64,000 nt of DNA. Origin: Ligustrum vulgare (lineage: Eukaryota; Streptophyta; Magnoliopsida; Lamiales; Oleaceae). Numbering within the stretch: the first letter of the stretch is position 1; each line of letters opens with the position of its first letter. The translations under genes were made by a program, and so were the position numbers. The DNA lies in NCBI GenBank assembly GCA_963555705.1, contig OY743180.1, forward strand, positions 40,084,129-40,148,128. Reading direction: 5' to 3'. The notes beneath the pieces are model-generated. The model made no database searches. It was not told the origin of the DNA and saw nothing but the letters and a program-made list of their open reading frames with translations. Shown piece by piece: positions 12,251 through 25,660 of this stretch.

Positions 12251-14899
12251 TGTAGCGCCCCGAGTTCTAAATACCTGGTTCACCACGTCATCTTCTGGTC
12301 TAAACTTTAAAATAATATTTTAGCGGAAAAAATATCTGAAATTCATTTTTTGGCAACATTAAATAAACTGTAATGGTCGATAAAGTTAAAACATTTATGA
12401 AATAATTCGAAATAATAAATCGAGCCATTAATATTGTAAAACAATTGACAATGTCATAATTTCTCAAATAATTGAAATTCTCAAAATTATCCAATGTTTG
12501 GAAAGTACGGATCATTAAAATAAGATTTTCAACAATTTAACGACTATTGCCACAATCATCCATCACTTGCCACCCTCTCCAAAATCTGCAAATGTTGTTA
12601 AAAATAGACATGAGCATTTCATAGAAATACTCAGTAGACTCATCGCCAATTAATTAATCCACATTATAATTGAACACATAAACGCAGACTCTTTAGAAAT
12701 CATAGGGTCTGGGTTGCTCTTCTCGTGCGTTAAAACACATGGCTTCTCTTTGAAAATCATAGGCCCTTTAAAATCATAGGGTGTGAGTTGCTCTTTCTCG
12801 TGCATTAAAGTACATGGCTTCTCTTTGAAAATCATAGGTCCTTTAAAATCATAAGGTGTGAGTTGCTTTTTCTTCTCGTTCACATAAGGCACATAAGTTA
12901 TGCATAACATCATCATTTATCTTGCAAGACATTCTCTTCTTTCTTTCTCATGCATAAAAGCATATAAGTTATGACAAGCATAACAAAATAAATATTTCAT
13001 AAGAAATATATTCTCATCTCAACATAAATATTTCCGAAGAAAGACATTCTCGTCTCTTTCATAAAAATGACTTTCACATAACTCACATAACATACACATT
13101 CACATGCAATCATAATTTAAATCAATTAATAGGGGCGGGTCTACCTTAAACTTGACGAGTGCAAAGTTGAGCGGGAAACGACTTCAATCCTTTAAATTCT
13201 CCGTACGCTTCATCTAGCCAATTAGAAAAATAAGTTAAATTAGCTTTTTTGAAATTTATAGTTTAAAAATGATAATTTACAATTTGGGGACCGAAATTGA
13301 TGATTTTGAAAGTTGAGGGACTAAAATGAATAATTTGAAAGTTAAGGGACTAAAATGAATATTTTGAAAGTTGGGGGACTAAAATGAATACTTTGAAAGT
13401 TGAGGGATTAAAATGAATACTTTGAAAGTTGAGGGACTAAAATGAATAATTTCAAAACTTGGGTGGAAACTCAAAATGAATATTAAATTGTGGGGATTGA
13501 GATAAGTGATTTTTAAAAATGAAAAGGCTGATTAAAAACCATTTAAAAACTTAAGGACTGAAATTATAAGTTTTAAAACTAAAAGGCTGAAATAAACCAC
13601 TTTAAAAACCCGAGGGACTAAGCTGCAAATTTCAGAAACTCAAAATATAAAATAAATTTTCATTTCTCTCTCTTCACTTGCGTGAAGACAAAGAGAAGTT
13701 GAGAGACGGAGGCGCGGCTTGACGGAAATCCGGTCTTCCAGCCGGCGGTTCCCCAACGACGAGGGGTGCAATAGGCTTGGTTTTTTTTTTTTTTTTTGTG
13801 GATTTGGTGCATTTTGGTGCGAGATCGATGGCTAAAAACAAGGCTGTTGTTTGGTCTTTTCCGGTGAAAATTTTGTGGTTGAGGTAAGAAAATGACTTTC
13901 TTGATTCATGGGTTTTTCTCTTCTTGGTTTTGATTTTGATTTTGGCTTATTTGGTGAGGATTTGGAGGCGACAGTGGACGATGGCAGTTGAAGGTGGCGA
14001 TTTGGGAAAGGGGTGGTGTTCGATGGAGGTTGGGTGCAGGCAGTGGCAGTAGAGGTGATGATGATGATGATGATTGGTGTTGAAGATGGAGGTGAGTTGG
14101 AGGAGGTTGTGGCCGTGTGCGATGGTGATGGTGGTTTGGGTTCTCGATTGAGGTGGTGTTGGCCGTGAATGGTGGTGCTGCAGGTGGGTTTTTTTTGATC
14201 GATTGGATGGTGGTGGCGGCTGTGGGTTGGTCTCGCGGACGGTGGTTAAAGGTGAAGTAGAGATGGAGGTGGTGGTTGTGGTTGTGGTGCGTTGGTGGTG
14301 GCTGTGTTGGGGGCGGAGGTATACTGCATGATGGGGGTGATGGAGATTGGGTTGACTGGCTGTTTGGCTGGTGGTTCTTGGTGTATGCAGGAAAATGGTG
14401 ATTAAGGAGGAAGAAAATGTTACCTTGGCTGAAACGAGGCTGAAATGGATGGAGCTGGGAGGAGGCTGGTCTGAGGTGAGGTGAATGCTGAGGGTTGGAT
14501 TGTGTAGTGTATAAGAGAGTTTGATAGGTATGGTGTATTATTGGATTGATGTGATGGATGGGGGTTGGTGGTGTGAAAACCTAGACAAGCATTGCACGTA
14601 GTTCGAGGAAAATTTGCACTTGAAATCAACTGAGTCGGAAGAATGAAACTGATAAAATGAGATTGATGAAATTTGGAATTTAAAATGATTTAGAAAATAA
14701 TAATTTAAATAAATAAATAAATAAAATAATAAAATTTTGGAAATTCGGAATTTAATTAAAAATCGAACGAACTCGATATTTCTCGACTTTGCTAAACAAT
14801 ACGTCGCGACGTTAACTTAAAAATGGGTGAGATCGCAGCGACACCGTTTTCATGATTTTAAAATAATTATTAAATACGTGAAATTTCTTGGTCACTACA
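12251..14899 (-). repeat. 3' LTR of the 12251-22010 element
   Basis: On the plus strand it runs from TGTAGCGCCCCGAG to TTGGTCACTACA, 2649 bp. It holds a run of GAGGGACTAAAATGAATA-like 27-bp repeats (13300-13450) and a strongly G/T-rich stretch (13970-14400) on the plus strand, that is, C/A-rich in the sense direction. A poly-T run is at 13779-13797, longer than in the sister LTR. Confidence 0.88.
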
Positions 14900-14916
14900 A
14901 CCTTACCCCCTTAGAA
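14900..14916 (-). other. Polypurine tract
   Basis: On the minus strand CTAAGGGGGTAAGGT directly precedes the 3' LTR start TGTAGTGACC, and upstream of it is the AATTTCGAGGACGAAATTAT motif typical of chromovirus 3' ends. It marks plus-strand DNA priming and fixes the element's orientation. Confidence 0.75.
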
Positions 14917-15156
14917 TAATTTCGTCCTCGAAATTAAACTTACTCGATCTATGATTTCTGGATACTTGGTTAGGATCTCATCTTCATTTCCCAAGTAACC
15001 TCATCACTATTATATCTACCCCACTAGACTTTGTCTAAAGGGATCTCTTTACTTCTTAAGACATGGACTTTTCTCTCTACTATGCACATAGGTGCCTCTT
15101 CATAAGTTAAATCTTTCTGAACTGCAAGAGACTGATAATTCACCACATAACTAGGA

Positions 15157-15819
15157 TCATGAACATACTTTCTCAATTGAGAAACATGAAAAAACATTGT
15201 GAACAGCTACAAGTTCTGGTGGCAAAGCCAAACAATAAGCCACATTACCCACTTTCTCTACTATTGCAAATGGTCTGATGAAACGAGACCTTAATTTCCC
15301 TTTCTTGCCAAAACGAAAAGTACCTTTCGTAGGAGTTACTTTCAAGAACACTTTCTCTCTAATCTCAAACATTAAGTCTTTTATTCTTTGATCGGAATAA
15401 CTTTTATGTCTGTCTTGGGAAGCTTTAATCCGTAATCTGATCTTCTCGATAGCCTATATTGTTTTCTCAATTAATTTTGAACCCAATAATTTCCTCTTGT
15501 CAACTTCATCCCACTAGATTGGCGATCGACATCTTCACCCATACAGTGCTTCGTATGATGACATATCAACGGTAGCCCGAAAACCGTCATTGTAGGCAAA
15601 TTCCACCAATGGTAGATGAATCTCCCAACTACCACTCAAGTCTAGCACACAGGCTCTAAGCATATCCTCCAGTGTCTGAATAGTGCGTTCAGATTGCTCG
15701 TCTATCTGGGGATGGTAGGTAGTACTAAAATTTAATTTAGTACCCATTGCCACATGTAAACTCTTCCAAATCTCAAGGGAAAATTCTCGGATCTCTATCT
15801 GAAAAATGGACACTAGCAT
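15157..15819 (-). pseudogene. Gypsy integrase remnant
   Basis: Two minus-strand frames are involved. 15535-15819 (94 aa) holds the distal integrase core with YHPQIDEQSERTIQTLEDML and LPLVEFAYND. 15157-15372 (71 aa) holds the region after it, with FRFGKKGKLRSRFIRPF and LPPELVAVHNVF. They are separated by a frameshifted linker (15373-15534). The core start, RT, protease and gag are missing. Relatives are chromovirus-type gypsy polyproteins; the same landmarks occur in the plus-strand fragment at 6650-7150. Confidence 0.8.
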
Positions 15820-15839
15820 CCATGAAATCGGACAACCTC

Positions 15840-18800
15840 TCTAACATATATCTGCACCTCATACGAAGCTATGCGAAAAGACGCTTGATAGCTATTGTGT
15901 AGAACTCAATCAATCATCCGACATTATTCAACTTATTAACTCATTCATTGACCTTCTATTACAAACCTTTCAAGGATCTATACTGATATCGAATCCACGA
16001 TATAACTATCAATCATTTCAATGCTTAAACTAAAAGTCAAGAAGATTGATCAAGAATAAAATCTTATGATCCAAAATATAGAAACGCGGTATCAAATCCA
16101 AAACATTGAGTACAAAACCCAAACTTGGCAGAATCTTTCTGAAAGGATTTACAAATGAAATCATTTCTAAACTCGACTGAAATTTCCTTTTCAAAATTGA
16201 AGAAATTCAAACTTAAATCCTTTAGTCCATAATTTTAAATCATGCATCAAGTACTTGATATCACATACTCATTCTAGTCAAGGACTAATGTACTAACTTA
16301 AAGTATCATCATAAGGATCAGATATCATATTCTCAACTTGAGAAACCTCACTAACTTCCCATTCTGAAGTTCAAGATTCAACTTTCCCTGTTCTCCCAAA
16401 ACTTCAATTCATGTCATACTTTGAACAATACTCTGATTAAGTCTATCACCATTGAATAAGACTTCTGCGAACCATATAGGATTCCTCATCAAATTTACTT
16501 AACCCAAAGATACAATTCCATTATAAGTAAAAGTCACACAAGTGATCATCTTAGGTTTTCCATTATTGTAGCAAAATACTTTACTCACATCAAAAGTACA
16601 ACCGATAATAAGTAATCGAAACTGGATCACCAAAATTTTATATAAACCCATATACTATGACTCAAAATGAAAATTCTCAATTATAGGTAATATTTCACCA
16701 CAATTCAATAAACCATCAAGATAAGATCAATTGACTCAATATATTCACACAATTCTTCACGGGATAACCGTAACATCTATTAACCGTCTAGTCATCATAT
16801 CTTGTAGTAATCATTGTAACATGTCACTAATCATCGTATCATGTGTCGCTTATCATTGTATCATATGATCTCGACATAAACATCTCAATCTCTCTAAGAT
16901 TACATATAATAACCATCATATCTATCACATGAACCTTTTACGTAAATATGATCACTAAGATTATATATCAATCTCCCAAACTCAATAACCTTGGATTCTA
17001 CCGTTGTCACTCTTTCTGCACACTACTCCATAATAAGTCATCACTGTGAAGTCTGATCCCCATTTTCCACAAATTCTATCCACAAGGACAATTGCATAAA
17101 AGTTCGTTTCTTATTTCGAACCGAGATACCGTTAGTAACAATTTCCGAAATTTCAAGGTATGATCTTATCATAAACTTTTCTCCGATCAAATGCATCACT
17201 TCTGCAACACTTGTACAAATTTAGGACCTGATAAAATTTCTTTCATCAATTTCATCCAACAATTTCTCTCATGATCTTCTAATCTCATAAATGAAACTTA
17301 ATATACATCAGTGGATCATTCACATTACGAGGAAACCCTGATTCATTTTCCATGATTAAGACCCATATTTCTTTGAATTCCACTTAGAACCAAATACAGC
17401 ATAACTTATTCATGGATGGTCAACTTATTTCATAATCTCAATACATCATCACCTTCAGTTCTCATCATCACATTATTCCTTAAAATCATCTATTGTACCT
17501 TTTATATACAAATGACCTTATGACAGTCATCATTATCTCACATAATCTCAAACATTCAATCATATGTGCCCAATTTCTCACTATGAATAAATGGTTACTC
17601 CTTTAAGGCATCTCACTATAAAATATTTTCAATATCTCTCATTCATGATAACTGACTATTCCAAATAATCATATTACATGTAAATAACCAAATCTTTAAC
17701 ACATCATCTATCGATCAACTTCCAAAATAAATCAACAGTGTTATCGCATACCATCATAGTTTATAATATTCTACAATATAAGTGATCATTCCTTACTAAT
17801 GATCAATTTGTTCCCAAGAATAATTAGGATTCTTCCCAATAATGCCATAATATTTATCTTCACTCATCGTTCAAAATATAACTTGACATTTCCCAATGTA
17901 TGCATCAAGTCATCACATAATTTCATGTATACCTTGATATCCCAGTAGTTGTATACATCATCTTGTTTTTGAAATAGTGAAACAAGGAGAGCATTTCAAT
18001 GTAACTATATCCATTACAAAAATGATTATACTTCGAAGAAGTCAAAATATCATAAGAGTCATTATCCCTTTTTATCATTTACTAAATCTTGCTTGCGGTG
18101 TAAATGATCTTGCAAGTCTAACCTCGATTCCCTTAGTAGGTTGTTCTACCATACCATGCTCTTAACTCAAAATGATAAAATTCTGGGCAGAGTCTTCCTT
18201 GTAATTTGGACTTATCCAACCTGTAGGTATACTTCACAACCAACAATAACAACCTGTAGTTATACTCCACATCTGACCACCACGATTTAAATATTGACAA
18301 CAATTCCAACAAACTTCAATACCACAAAAATATCCCAGAAAATCAATTCATCATTCCTCAACATAACAATTTCAAATCATAGTTTCCAATATCACAATAT
18401 CACTTCCTTCAATACATAAATTGGCTCAAATGACCACTCATTAGTCATACTTATAAATATATGACACAAATCATAATCCCAAAATTTCTTAATTACAAGA
18501 CCAAACAACATTATAAATTTCTCTCAAAATAGAGGAATAATTCACTTACTCAGGCACAATATCAAGTCCTTAATTCCCAATAATTAAGAACCAAATCTTT
18601 AAATCTCTAATTTCATAATTCTTCTCATAAAAGTCTCAATAAAATCATATTACTCATAATCTCAACATCTCATCACAACTTCATAAAACTAGTTTGCCAT
18701 TTTTCGTTAATTTACTGCAAATGTTGACAACAAGTGACAAATGAATTTTCTCACAGTTGCTCTAAAATCACTAGCCATGGCCTCATAACGCGTGGTACAG

Positions 18801-19320
18801 TTGTCGATGCTGTGGTCATGTATCTTTACATGAAGTGTTGGTCTAAACGATAAACATTCTGAAAATATTGTCTAATCCTTTCTGTTGACTTCTCGTAAAT
18901 GGTGCCATGTCTAAAATCAATTATGTAAAGTCCAGCTAGGGTTCATCATTTCTAAGTTCGAGGACAAAAATTATTATAAAATCATTCTTAAATCATTTTA
19001 TTCCCATTATGCTCAACACTCGTTTTCTTTCTTTTCTTTTCTTTCTGATTTGGATACGGTTTCTCGTTATACTCCAAAACTCATTTCTTTCTTTCTTTCT
19101 TATTTGGATACAATCTCTTTCTCTTTCTCTTCATTCTTTCTCATAAATCATTAAAATAAGTATCTGAAATACTGAAATAATGTAAAACATCATAAACTTC
19201 TTTACCTCGGAGTTGGTGGGACGAATGATGGCAGTGGCAATCTTCATCAATAATAATTAAATAGTGTAAAATGATTCTTGAAATTTCTTTTTGAAAATTT
19301 GCCAGTCTACAGAAACGCAG
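15840..19320 (-). other. Non-coding interior of the nested LTR element
   Basis: About 3.5 kb of AT-rich sequence with no protein fragment I can recognise; all open frames are short. The part at about 18040-18970 is, in reverse complement, clearly similar to 48165-48770 inside the LOG-carrying element (shared landmarks GAGTTAAGAGCAT, GATTTAGTARATGATAA, TTTCTGTTGACTTCTC and TTAGACATGGC on one strand or the other). The two elements thus share a non-coding backbone. A CTTT-rich stretch lies at 19020-19140. Confidence 0.6.
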
Positions 19321-19323
19321 ACT

Positions 19324-19336
19324 GGCTCTGATACCA
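19324..19336 (-). other. Primer binding site (tRNA-Met)
   Basis: On the minus strand TGGTATCAGAGCC lies three bases after the end of the 5' LTR. This matches the complement of the 3' end of plant initiator tRNA-Met, used by most Ty3/gypsy chromoviruses and Copia elements. Confidence 0.88.
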
Positions 19337-19339
19337 AGC

Positions 19340-22010
19340 TGTAGCGCCTCGAGTTCTAAATACCCGGTTCACCACGTCATCTTCTGGTCTAAACTTTAAA
19401 ATAATATTTTAGCGGAAGAAATATCTGAAATTCATTTTTTGGCAACATTAAATAAACTGTAATAGTCGATAAAGTTAAAACATTTATGAAACAATTCGAA
19501 ATAATAAATCGAGCCATTAATATTGTAAGACAATTGACAATGTCATAATTTCTCAAATAATTGAAATTCTTAAAATTATCCAATATTTGGAAAGTACGGA
19601 TCATTAAAATAAGATTTTCAACCATTTAACGACTATTGCCACAATCATCCATCACTTGCCACCCTCTCCGAAATCTGCAAATGTTGTTAAAAATAGACAT
19701 GAGCATTTCATAGAAATACTCAGTAGACTCATCGCCAATTAATTAATTCACATTATAATTGAACACATAAACGCAGACTATTTAGAAATCATAGGGTGTG
19801 GGTTGCTCTTCTCGTGCGTTAAAACACATGGCTTCTCTTTGAAAATCATAGGCCCTTTAAAATCATAGGGTGTGAGTTGCTCTTTCTCGTGCATTAAAGT
19901 ACATGGCTTCTCTTTGAAAATCATAGGTCCTTTAAAATCATAAGGTGTGAGTTGCTTTTTCTTCTCGTTCACATAAGGCACATAAGTTATGCATAACATC
20001 ATCATTTATCTTGCAAGACATTCTCTTCTTTCTTTCTCATGCATAAAAGCATATAAGTTATGACAAGCATAACAAAATAAATATTTCATAAGAAATATAT
20101 TCTCATCTCAACATAAATATTTCCGAAGAAAGACATTCTCGTCTCTTTCATAAAAATGACTTTCACATAACTCACATAACATACACATTCACATGCAATC
20201 ATAATTTAAATCAATTAACAGGGGCGAGTCTACCTTAAACTTGACGAGTGCAAAGTTGAGCGGAAAACGACTTCAATCCTTTAAATTCTCCGTACGCTTC
20301 GTCTAGCCAATTAGAAAAATAAGTTAAATTAGCCTTTTTGAAATTTATAGTTTAAAAATGATAATTTACAATTCGGGGACCGAAATTGATGATTTTGAAA
20401 GTTCAGGGACTAAAATGAATAATTTGAAAGTTAAGGGACTAAAATGAATATTTTGAAAGTTGGGGGACTAAAATGAATATTTTGAAAGTTGAGGGATTAA
20501 AATGAATACTTTGAAAGTTGAGGGACTAAAATGAATAATTTGAAAGTTAAGGACTAAAATGAATATTTTCAAAACTTGGGTGGAAACTCAAAATGAATAT
20601 TAAATTGTGGGGATTGAGATAAGTGATTTTTAAAAATGAAAAGGCTGAATAAAAACCATTTAAAAACTTAAGGACTGAAATTATAAGTTTTAAAACTAAA
20701 AGGCTAAAATAAACCACTTTAAAAACCCGAGGGACTAAGCTGCAAATTTCAGAAACTCAAAATATAAAATAAATTTTCATTTCTCTCTCTTCACTTGCGT
20801 GAAGACAGAGAGAAGTTTAGAGACGGAGGTGCGGCTTGACGGAAATCCGGTCTTCCAGCCGGCGGTTCACCGGCGTAGGGTGCGGCCAACGGCGAGGGGT
20901 GCAATAGGCTAGGTTTTTTTTTGTGGATTTGGTGCATTTTGGTGCGAGATCGATGGCTAAAAACGAGGCTGTTGTTTGGTGTTTTTCGGTGAAAATTTTG
21001 TGGTTGAGGTAAGAAAATGACTTTCTTGATTCATGGGTTTTTCTTTTCTTTGTTTTGATTTTGATTTTGGCTTATTTGGTGAGGATTTGGAGGTGACAGT
21101 GGAGGATGTCCGTTGATGGTGGCGATTTGGGAAAGGGGTGGTGTTCGATGGAGGTTGGGTGCAGGCGGTGGCGGTAGAGGTGATGATGATGATTGGTGTT
21201 GAAGATGGAGGTGAGTTGGAGGAGGTTGTGGCCGTGTGTGATGGTGATGGTGGTTTGGGTTCTCGATTGAGGTGGTGTTGGCCGTGAATGGTGGTGTTTC
21301 AGGTAGGTTGTGTTCGATTGATTGGATGGTGGTGGCGGCTATGGGTTGGTCTCGCAGACGGTGGTTCAAGGTGAAGTAGAGGTGGAGGTGGTGGTTGTGG
21401 TGCGTTGGTGGTGGCTGCGTTGGGGGCGGAGGTATACTGCAGTGATGGGGGTGATGGAGATTGGGTTGACTGGCTGTTTGGCTGGTGGTTCTTGGTGTAT
21501 GCAGGAAAATGGTGATGAAGGAGGAAGAAAATTTTACCTTGGCTGAAACGAGGCTAAAATGGATGGAGCTGGGAGGAGGCTGGTCTGAGGTGAGGTGAAT
21601 GCTGAGGGTTGGATTGTGTAGTGTATAAGAGAGTTTGATAGGTATGGTGTATTATTGGATTGATGTGATGGATGGGGGTTGGTGGTGTGAAAACCTAGAC
21701 AAGCATTGCACGTAGTTCGAGGAAAATTTGCACTCGAAATCAACTGAGTCGGAAGAATGAAACTGATAAAATGAGATTGATGAAATTTGGAATTTAAAAT
21801 GATTTAGAAAATAATAATTTAAATAAATAAATAAAATAATAAAATTTTGGAAATTCGGAATTTAATTAAAAATCGAACGAACTCGATATTTCTCGACTTT
21901 GCTAGACGAATACGTCGCGACGTTAACTTAAAAATAGGTGAGATCGCAACGACACCGTTTTCATGATTTTAAATTAATTATTAAATACGTGAAATTTCTT
22001 GGTCACTACA
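19340..22010 (-). repeat. 5' LTR of the 12251-22010 element
   Basis: 2671 bp, from TGTAGCGCCTCGAG to TTGGTCACTACA on the plus strand. Compared with the 3' LTR it has an added repeat unit near 20545 and a shorter poly-T run. It is followed by the GTTTA target duplication and then by the interrupted older LTR. Confidence 0.88.
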
Positions 22011-22015
22011 GTTTA

Positions 22016-22270
22016 ATTTTTCTTTTAGTTAGACGAAACGTTCGGAGATTTAAAGAATTGACGAGACATTTTCACTCTACTTTTCAAACTTGTGAATTAA
22101 GGTAGACTCGCCCCCACTAATGAGTTTAAATTATAATTGCATGTATTATGGGAATTTTATGTGATTTAAATACTTTGATTCATGAGACAAGACAAGAATA
22201 TCTTTTATGAGATAAAAAATCAGAATGTGGTTATTCATGACTTAAATGCTTTAATGCATGAGATCAAATA
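22016..22270 (+). repeat. Gypsy LTR fragment, right part
   Basis: Continues the LTR begun at 10398: TTAGTTAGACGAAACGTTCG, GGTAGACTCGCCCC and TTATAATTGCATGT align in order with 40455-40580 of the solo LTR. Similarity fades near 22270 and the terminal GGGGCGTTACA is absent. 22271-22406 is AT-rich sequence without recognisable content. Confidence 0.6.
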
Positions 22271-22406
22271 GTCAAAATAGTCAAAATATTAATTTGTGAA
22301 ATAGTTATATATACTATCTGTCATCATTGGCTTTTTAAAGTCCCTAAAAACTTTCTTTGAACTGTATTTAACCAAAGTAATTAACAATTAAACTAAATAT
22401 AATCTC

Positions 22407-25144
22407 TGATAACGCTCCGCAAGTGCACGGTTCGCGCAAATAATAAAGTGGATGTGAGTCCAAGTATCGATCCCACATAGATTGTTTTAAATCGTATTTT
22501 TAGACTACTACCTTAACCGGAACAAGAAAAGCTTAGGATTTAGGAATTTTGATTTTGTAAAACAAATTAAAAATTAAACTAAAGAAAATAAGAAAATTTG
22601 ATTTTTTAAAACGATGAGATGAATTTGTTAGAATTATAAATCCACATTAATCATATCAACCATGTATTTGACTTAAACATTTAATAACAAGGTATGAGTA
22701 TTGAAAATCCCAGTTCCTATATTTATTTATGTCCCCTTTCGAGCAATGCATAAACACCTTTTCCTACAAGAGACGAGCCTATATTTCTATGACCAATCCA
22801 AACATGTAGAAAAGCATTAACGAATTATGAACACTTTTAAGGATAACACGAAGCATAGGGGTATATTTCTATCCTCTATCGGACTTCACGGCAATTAATC
22901 AAGGTCTAATAAATTTCTACTCTTTCGAACATAGAAATCTATCACAAACATCAATAATTATGCGTCCACAATCATAGATGATAATAACAACATAATTAAT
23001 TGCATCAATCTCATAAATCGCATAATATAAACATAAAGTCAAAACATGGAATCAATAAATTAATGCTTCATCACAATTCTAACAATTAAAACCTAGTATA
23101 AATACATGATCGAAAATAAATCACAAGAAGTATGAAAAGATGTCACCCCGTTCATATTCTTGATCCTTGTTCTTCAATCTTGAATTTGGCCTTCAATTAG
23201 GGGTAGACAAAATAACCGAACCAGACCAGACCAAACCAGAACCAAACCAAACCAAGCGGTTTGGTTCGGTTCTACATAAAAAAAATAATGGTTTGGTTCT
23301 TAGAATCAAGAACCATTCGGTTTTGGTTCTGGTTCCGGTTCTCTTTCCAGAACCAGAACCAAGAACCAAACTATATATATATATTTTACAAATTAGTGGA
23401 TATTCATCTCACCAAAAAATTAAAATCTAAAATTATAAATGTGAAATGTACAAAAATGTTATTTAACATACATTTTATCTCATTTCATATTAAACAAAGA
23501 TTTTAAATCATAAATCTAAATTCTAATTCTAATTCATTTTTCTTCTTTTCAATTATAAATACGCATTCACACTGCTTTACTTACACTCCTATAACAAAAC
23601 AATCGTTGCACTCCTTAGTTACCATCGACGACAATGATGTTTATTTTTTAAAATTTATGTATATATAAACCTCGACCCAATTCATCAATTCTCAAGAGTT
23701 AATCCAAACTCAAATTGCAAATTCCATCCCTAACTCACGTGGCACCATGGTAGAATGAGACTCAGAACTTCATCGTAATCTGTAACTATAAGTCTAAACT
23801 TCCTTTATGTTCGATTCTCTAAATTTCAACAGGTCGACGAGCTTCCTTCAGACTAGTTTCTTCTTCTTTGACTTAGAATAACATGTTACTTTTTCTAAAT
23901 CTTTGTTTTATTAACTAAAAATTTCATTTTCTATTTAGTAATGATGTAGATGGATTCTAATGAAGAAGCGGATATGAACATGTTTTAATTTACATTTATC
24001 ATTTAAAAATTCAAGTAATGGTCTCAGAACCAAACCAGAACCGAGCGGTTTGGTTCCGGTTTGGTTCCATATCATTGAAAAAACCAATTGGTTCCATTAG
24101 TAAAAAACCATCAGTTTACGGTTTGGTTTGGTTCTTCTAGAACCAGAACCAAACCGAACCACGTCCACCCCTACCTTCAATGGATCCCCTCGCAGTTGGA
24201 CAGCGTTTTGGCATGAATTTCACAAGTTGGGAACCCCTAATCTCGTGCCCCAAGTCTCTTATTTATAGATGTTCATGAAGTCTAGATCAAAAATATGAGA
24301 ATTTGGCAAAAATCCGCGCAAAAAACCCAGTTGCGGCCCAGTCGGGACTACCGTGCGACCGCACTGTAGGAATTCTTGCGGTCGCAGCCTCGAAAAGCCA
24401 ACCTTCAGTCGCCATTTTTTCAAGCCGTGCGACCGCACACTTTTTCAACCGTGCGGCAGCGCGATTAAACCGGCAGCAACAATTTTCTTCTTTGAATTTC
24501 AGCAATTTGGTCATCATCCTTTTATTGCACAATATTTAGTATTTTGATCATATATTTCTATTCCCTTATCCAATTGAGGTGATTCAAAATCCTTTAGAAA
24601 GATAACTTAAAGGACTATAATTATTTTTGAAATATGACTTTCCCAATTCAAACGTTTACTACCCCGAAATTAGCTTTCAAATCTGACTAAAAATCTGCCC
24701 GAAAATCTTGTGTGATTGGAATGAATTTATGGTAATATTCTTATCATATTTCATTCTCTTTTGACTTTTAATTGCATCCAATTGACTCCTAGAAATCTTA
24801 TCGTATCATGGTCTGGATCAACAATTGAGTATTTGAAACTTGGTCCTTCTTCATTTAATTTGTATACTTTAGTCCTTGAACTTCTAATTTCTTCAAATTT
24901 GGTTCATTCTTTGACTTTTCTTCCAATTGACCATTTGATTTACTTCATCAACTCTTGGTTTTCACACTTTAGCTCATTTATCATCCAAAGGACTTGTTTT
25001 TACTTCATTTTCCTTTGTTTTCTTGACTTTGGGATTTTTCCTGAAATACAAACAATACTAACTAAATAGATAGCAAATATTCTTAAACAAATACATAAAA
25101 TCCTACTTTTAGGATGGAAATAAGTGTATAAAATACACTTATCA
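22407..25144. repeat. Probable solo LTR with a hAT-like element inside
   Basis: It starts TGATAACGCTCCGCAAGTGC and ends AAATACACTTATCA, typical LTR termini of a plant retroelement group with the GTGCACGG...ATCGATCCCACA leader. Flanks are ATCTC and ATCTG, a 5-bp duplication with one mismatch. Without the 976-bp insertion (plus its 8-bp duplication) the LTR is about 1.75 kb. No internal region or second LTR is nearby, so it probably formed by LTR recombination. Orientation was not determined. Confidence 0.6.
23198..24173. mobile_element. Non-autonomous hAT-like element, 976 bp
   Basis: Exact 8-bp target duplications CCTTCAAT flank it (23190-23197 and 24174-24181). The termini are TAGGGGTAGAC and, at the right, GTCCACCCCTA, inverted with one mismatch. 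Subterminal regions hold many AACCAAACC / GGTTTGGTT units on opposite strands, so the ends can form long stems. No transposase is encoded; short open frames inside are AT-rich chance frames. Confidence 0.82.
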
Positions 25145-25432
25145 ATCTGAATTCATAGGTATTTATAAAAAAGTATTTACAAAATTACAACAATATATAA
25201 AAAGTAATAAACATATCTTAAAATTTTTTGGGAAGATAAGTGTATATATCTTTAAGTATAAGTGTACAATATAATGGATTGATGGCTGTAGATTCCAAAT
25301 CACCATCTGTAAAAATATCGATTTCATTTTTTTTATTTTATCACACCTATCAAAATATTTTCAAGGCAAATGGCTAAAATATGCTTCAATTGGTTGTACC
25401 ATAGAAAATATTTTCTATGTCAAATTTTCCAA
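25145..25432. other. Non-coding stretch
   Basis: AT-rich intron sequence of PIG-U copy 1 between the solo LTR and the hAT fragment. Nothing was recognised. Confidence 0.5.
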
Positions 25433-25660
25433 TCAAATATCAAACAAATACAAAATGTGGAAAATATTTTTCATGATGTGATATTTTCTAGGAAAAAGTA
25501 AGGCAATCAACCTCATCTTAATAACACTTTTAACTGAAAATGCACTTTCCGTAATTACTGTTGAAACTGGAACAGTTAAGACAAGACGAATCAATTTATC
25601 AACAAGATTATAGCTCACTGATTCTCTCGTCAATGCAAATAGTTGGCACACCACACACCT
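25433..25660 (-). pseudogene. hAT transposase dimerisation-domain remnant
   Basis: The minus-strand frame contains LVDKLIRLVLTVPVSTVITE followed by SAFSVKSVIKMRL, which fits the C-terminal dimerisation region of hAT transposases and TTF-type zinc-finger proteins (pattern LxLPVSTxxxERxFSxxKxxKxRL). Only this end is present. A related copy lies at 62440-62690 in intron 7 of PIG-U copy 2, so it was in the intron before the gene duplicated. Confidence 0.6.

Larger units (their letters stand above)
12251..22010 (-). mobile_element. Complete non-autonomous gypsy-type LTR element
   Basis: LTRs at 12251-14899 (3' LTR) and 19340-22010 (5' LTR) flank a 4.44-kb interior on the minus strand. The target duplication GTTTA is exact (12246-12250 and 22011-22015). 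A primer site complementary to initiator tRNA-Met lies at 19324-19336 and a polypurine tract (minus strand) at 14900-14916. The only coding remnant is part of integrase and the region after it (15157-15819); gag, protease and RT are absent. Sampling the first 300 bases of the LTRs shows about nine differences, mostly transitions, so insertion is not very recent. It interrupts an LTR of its own family. Confidence 0.88.
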
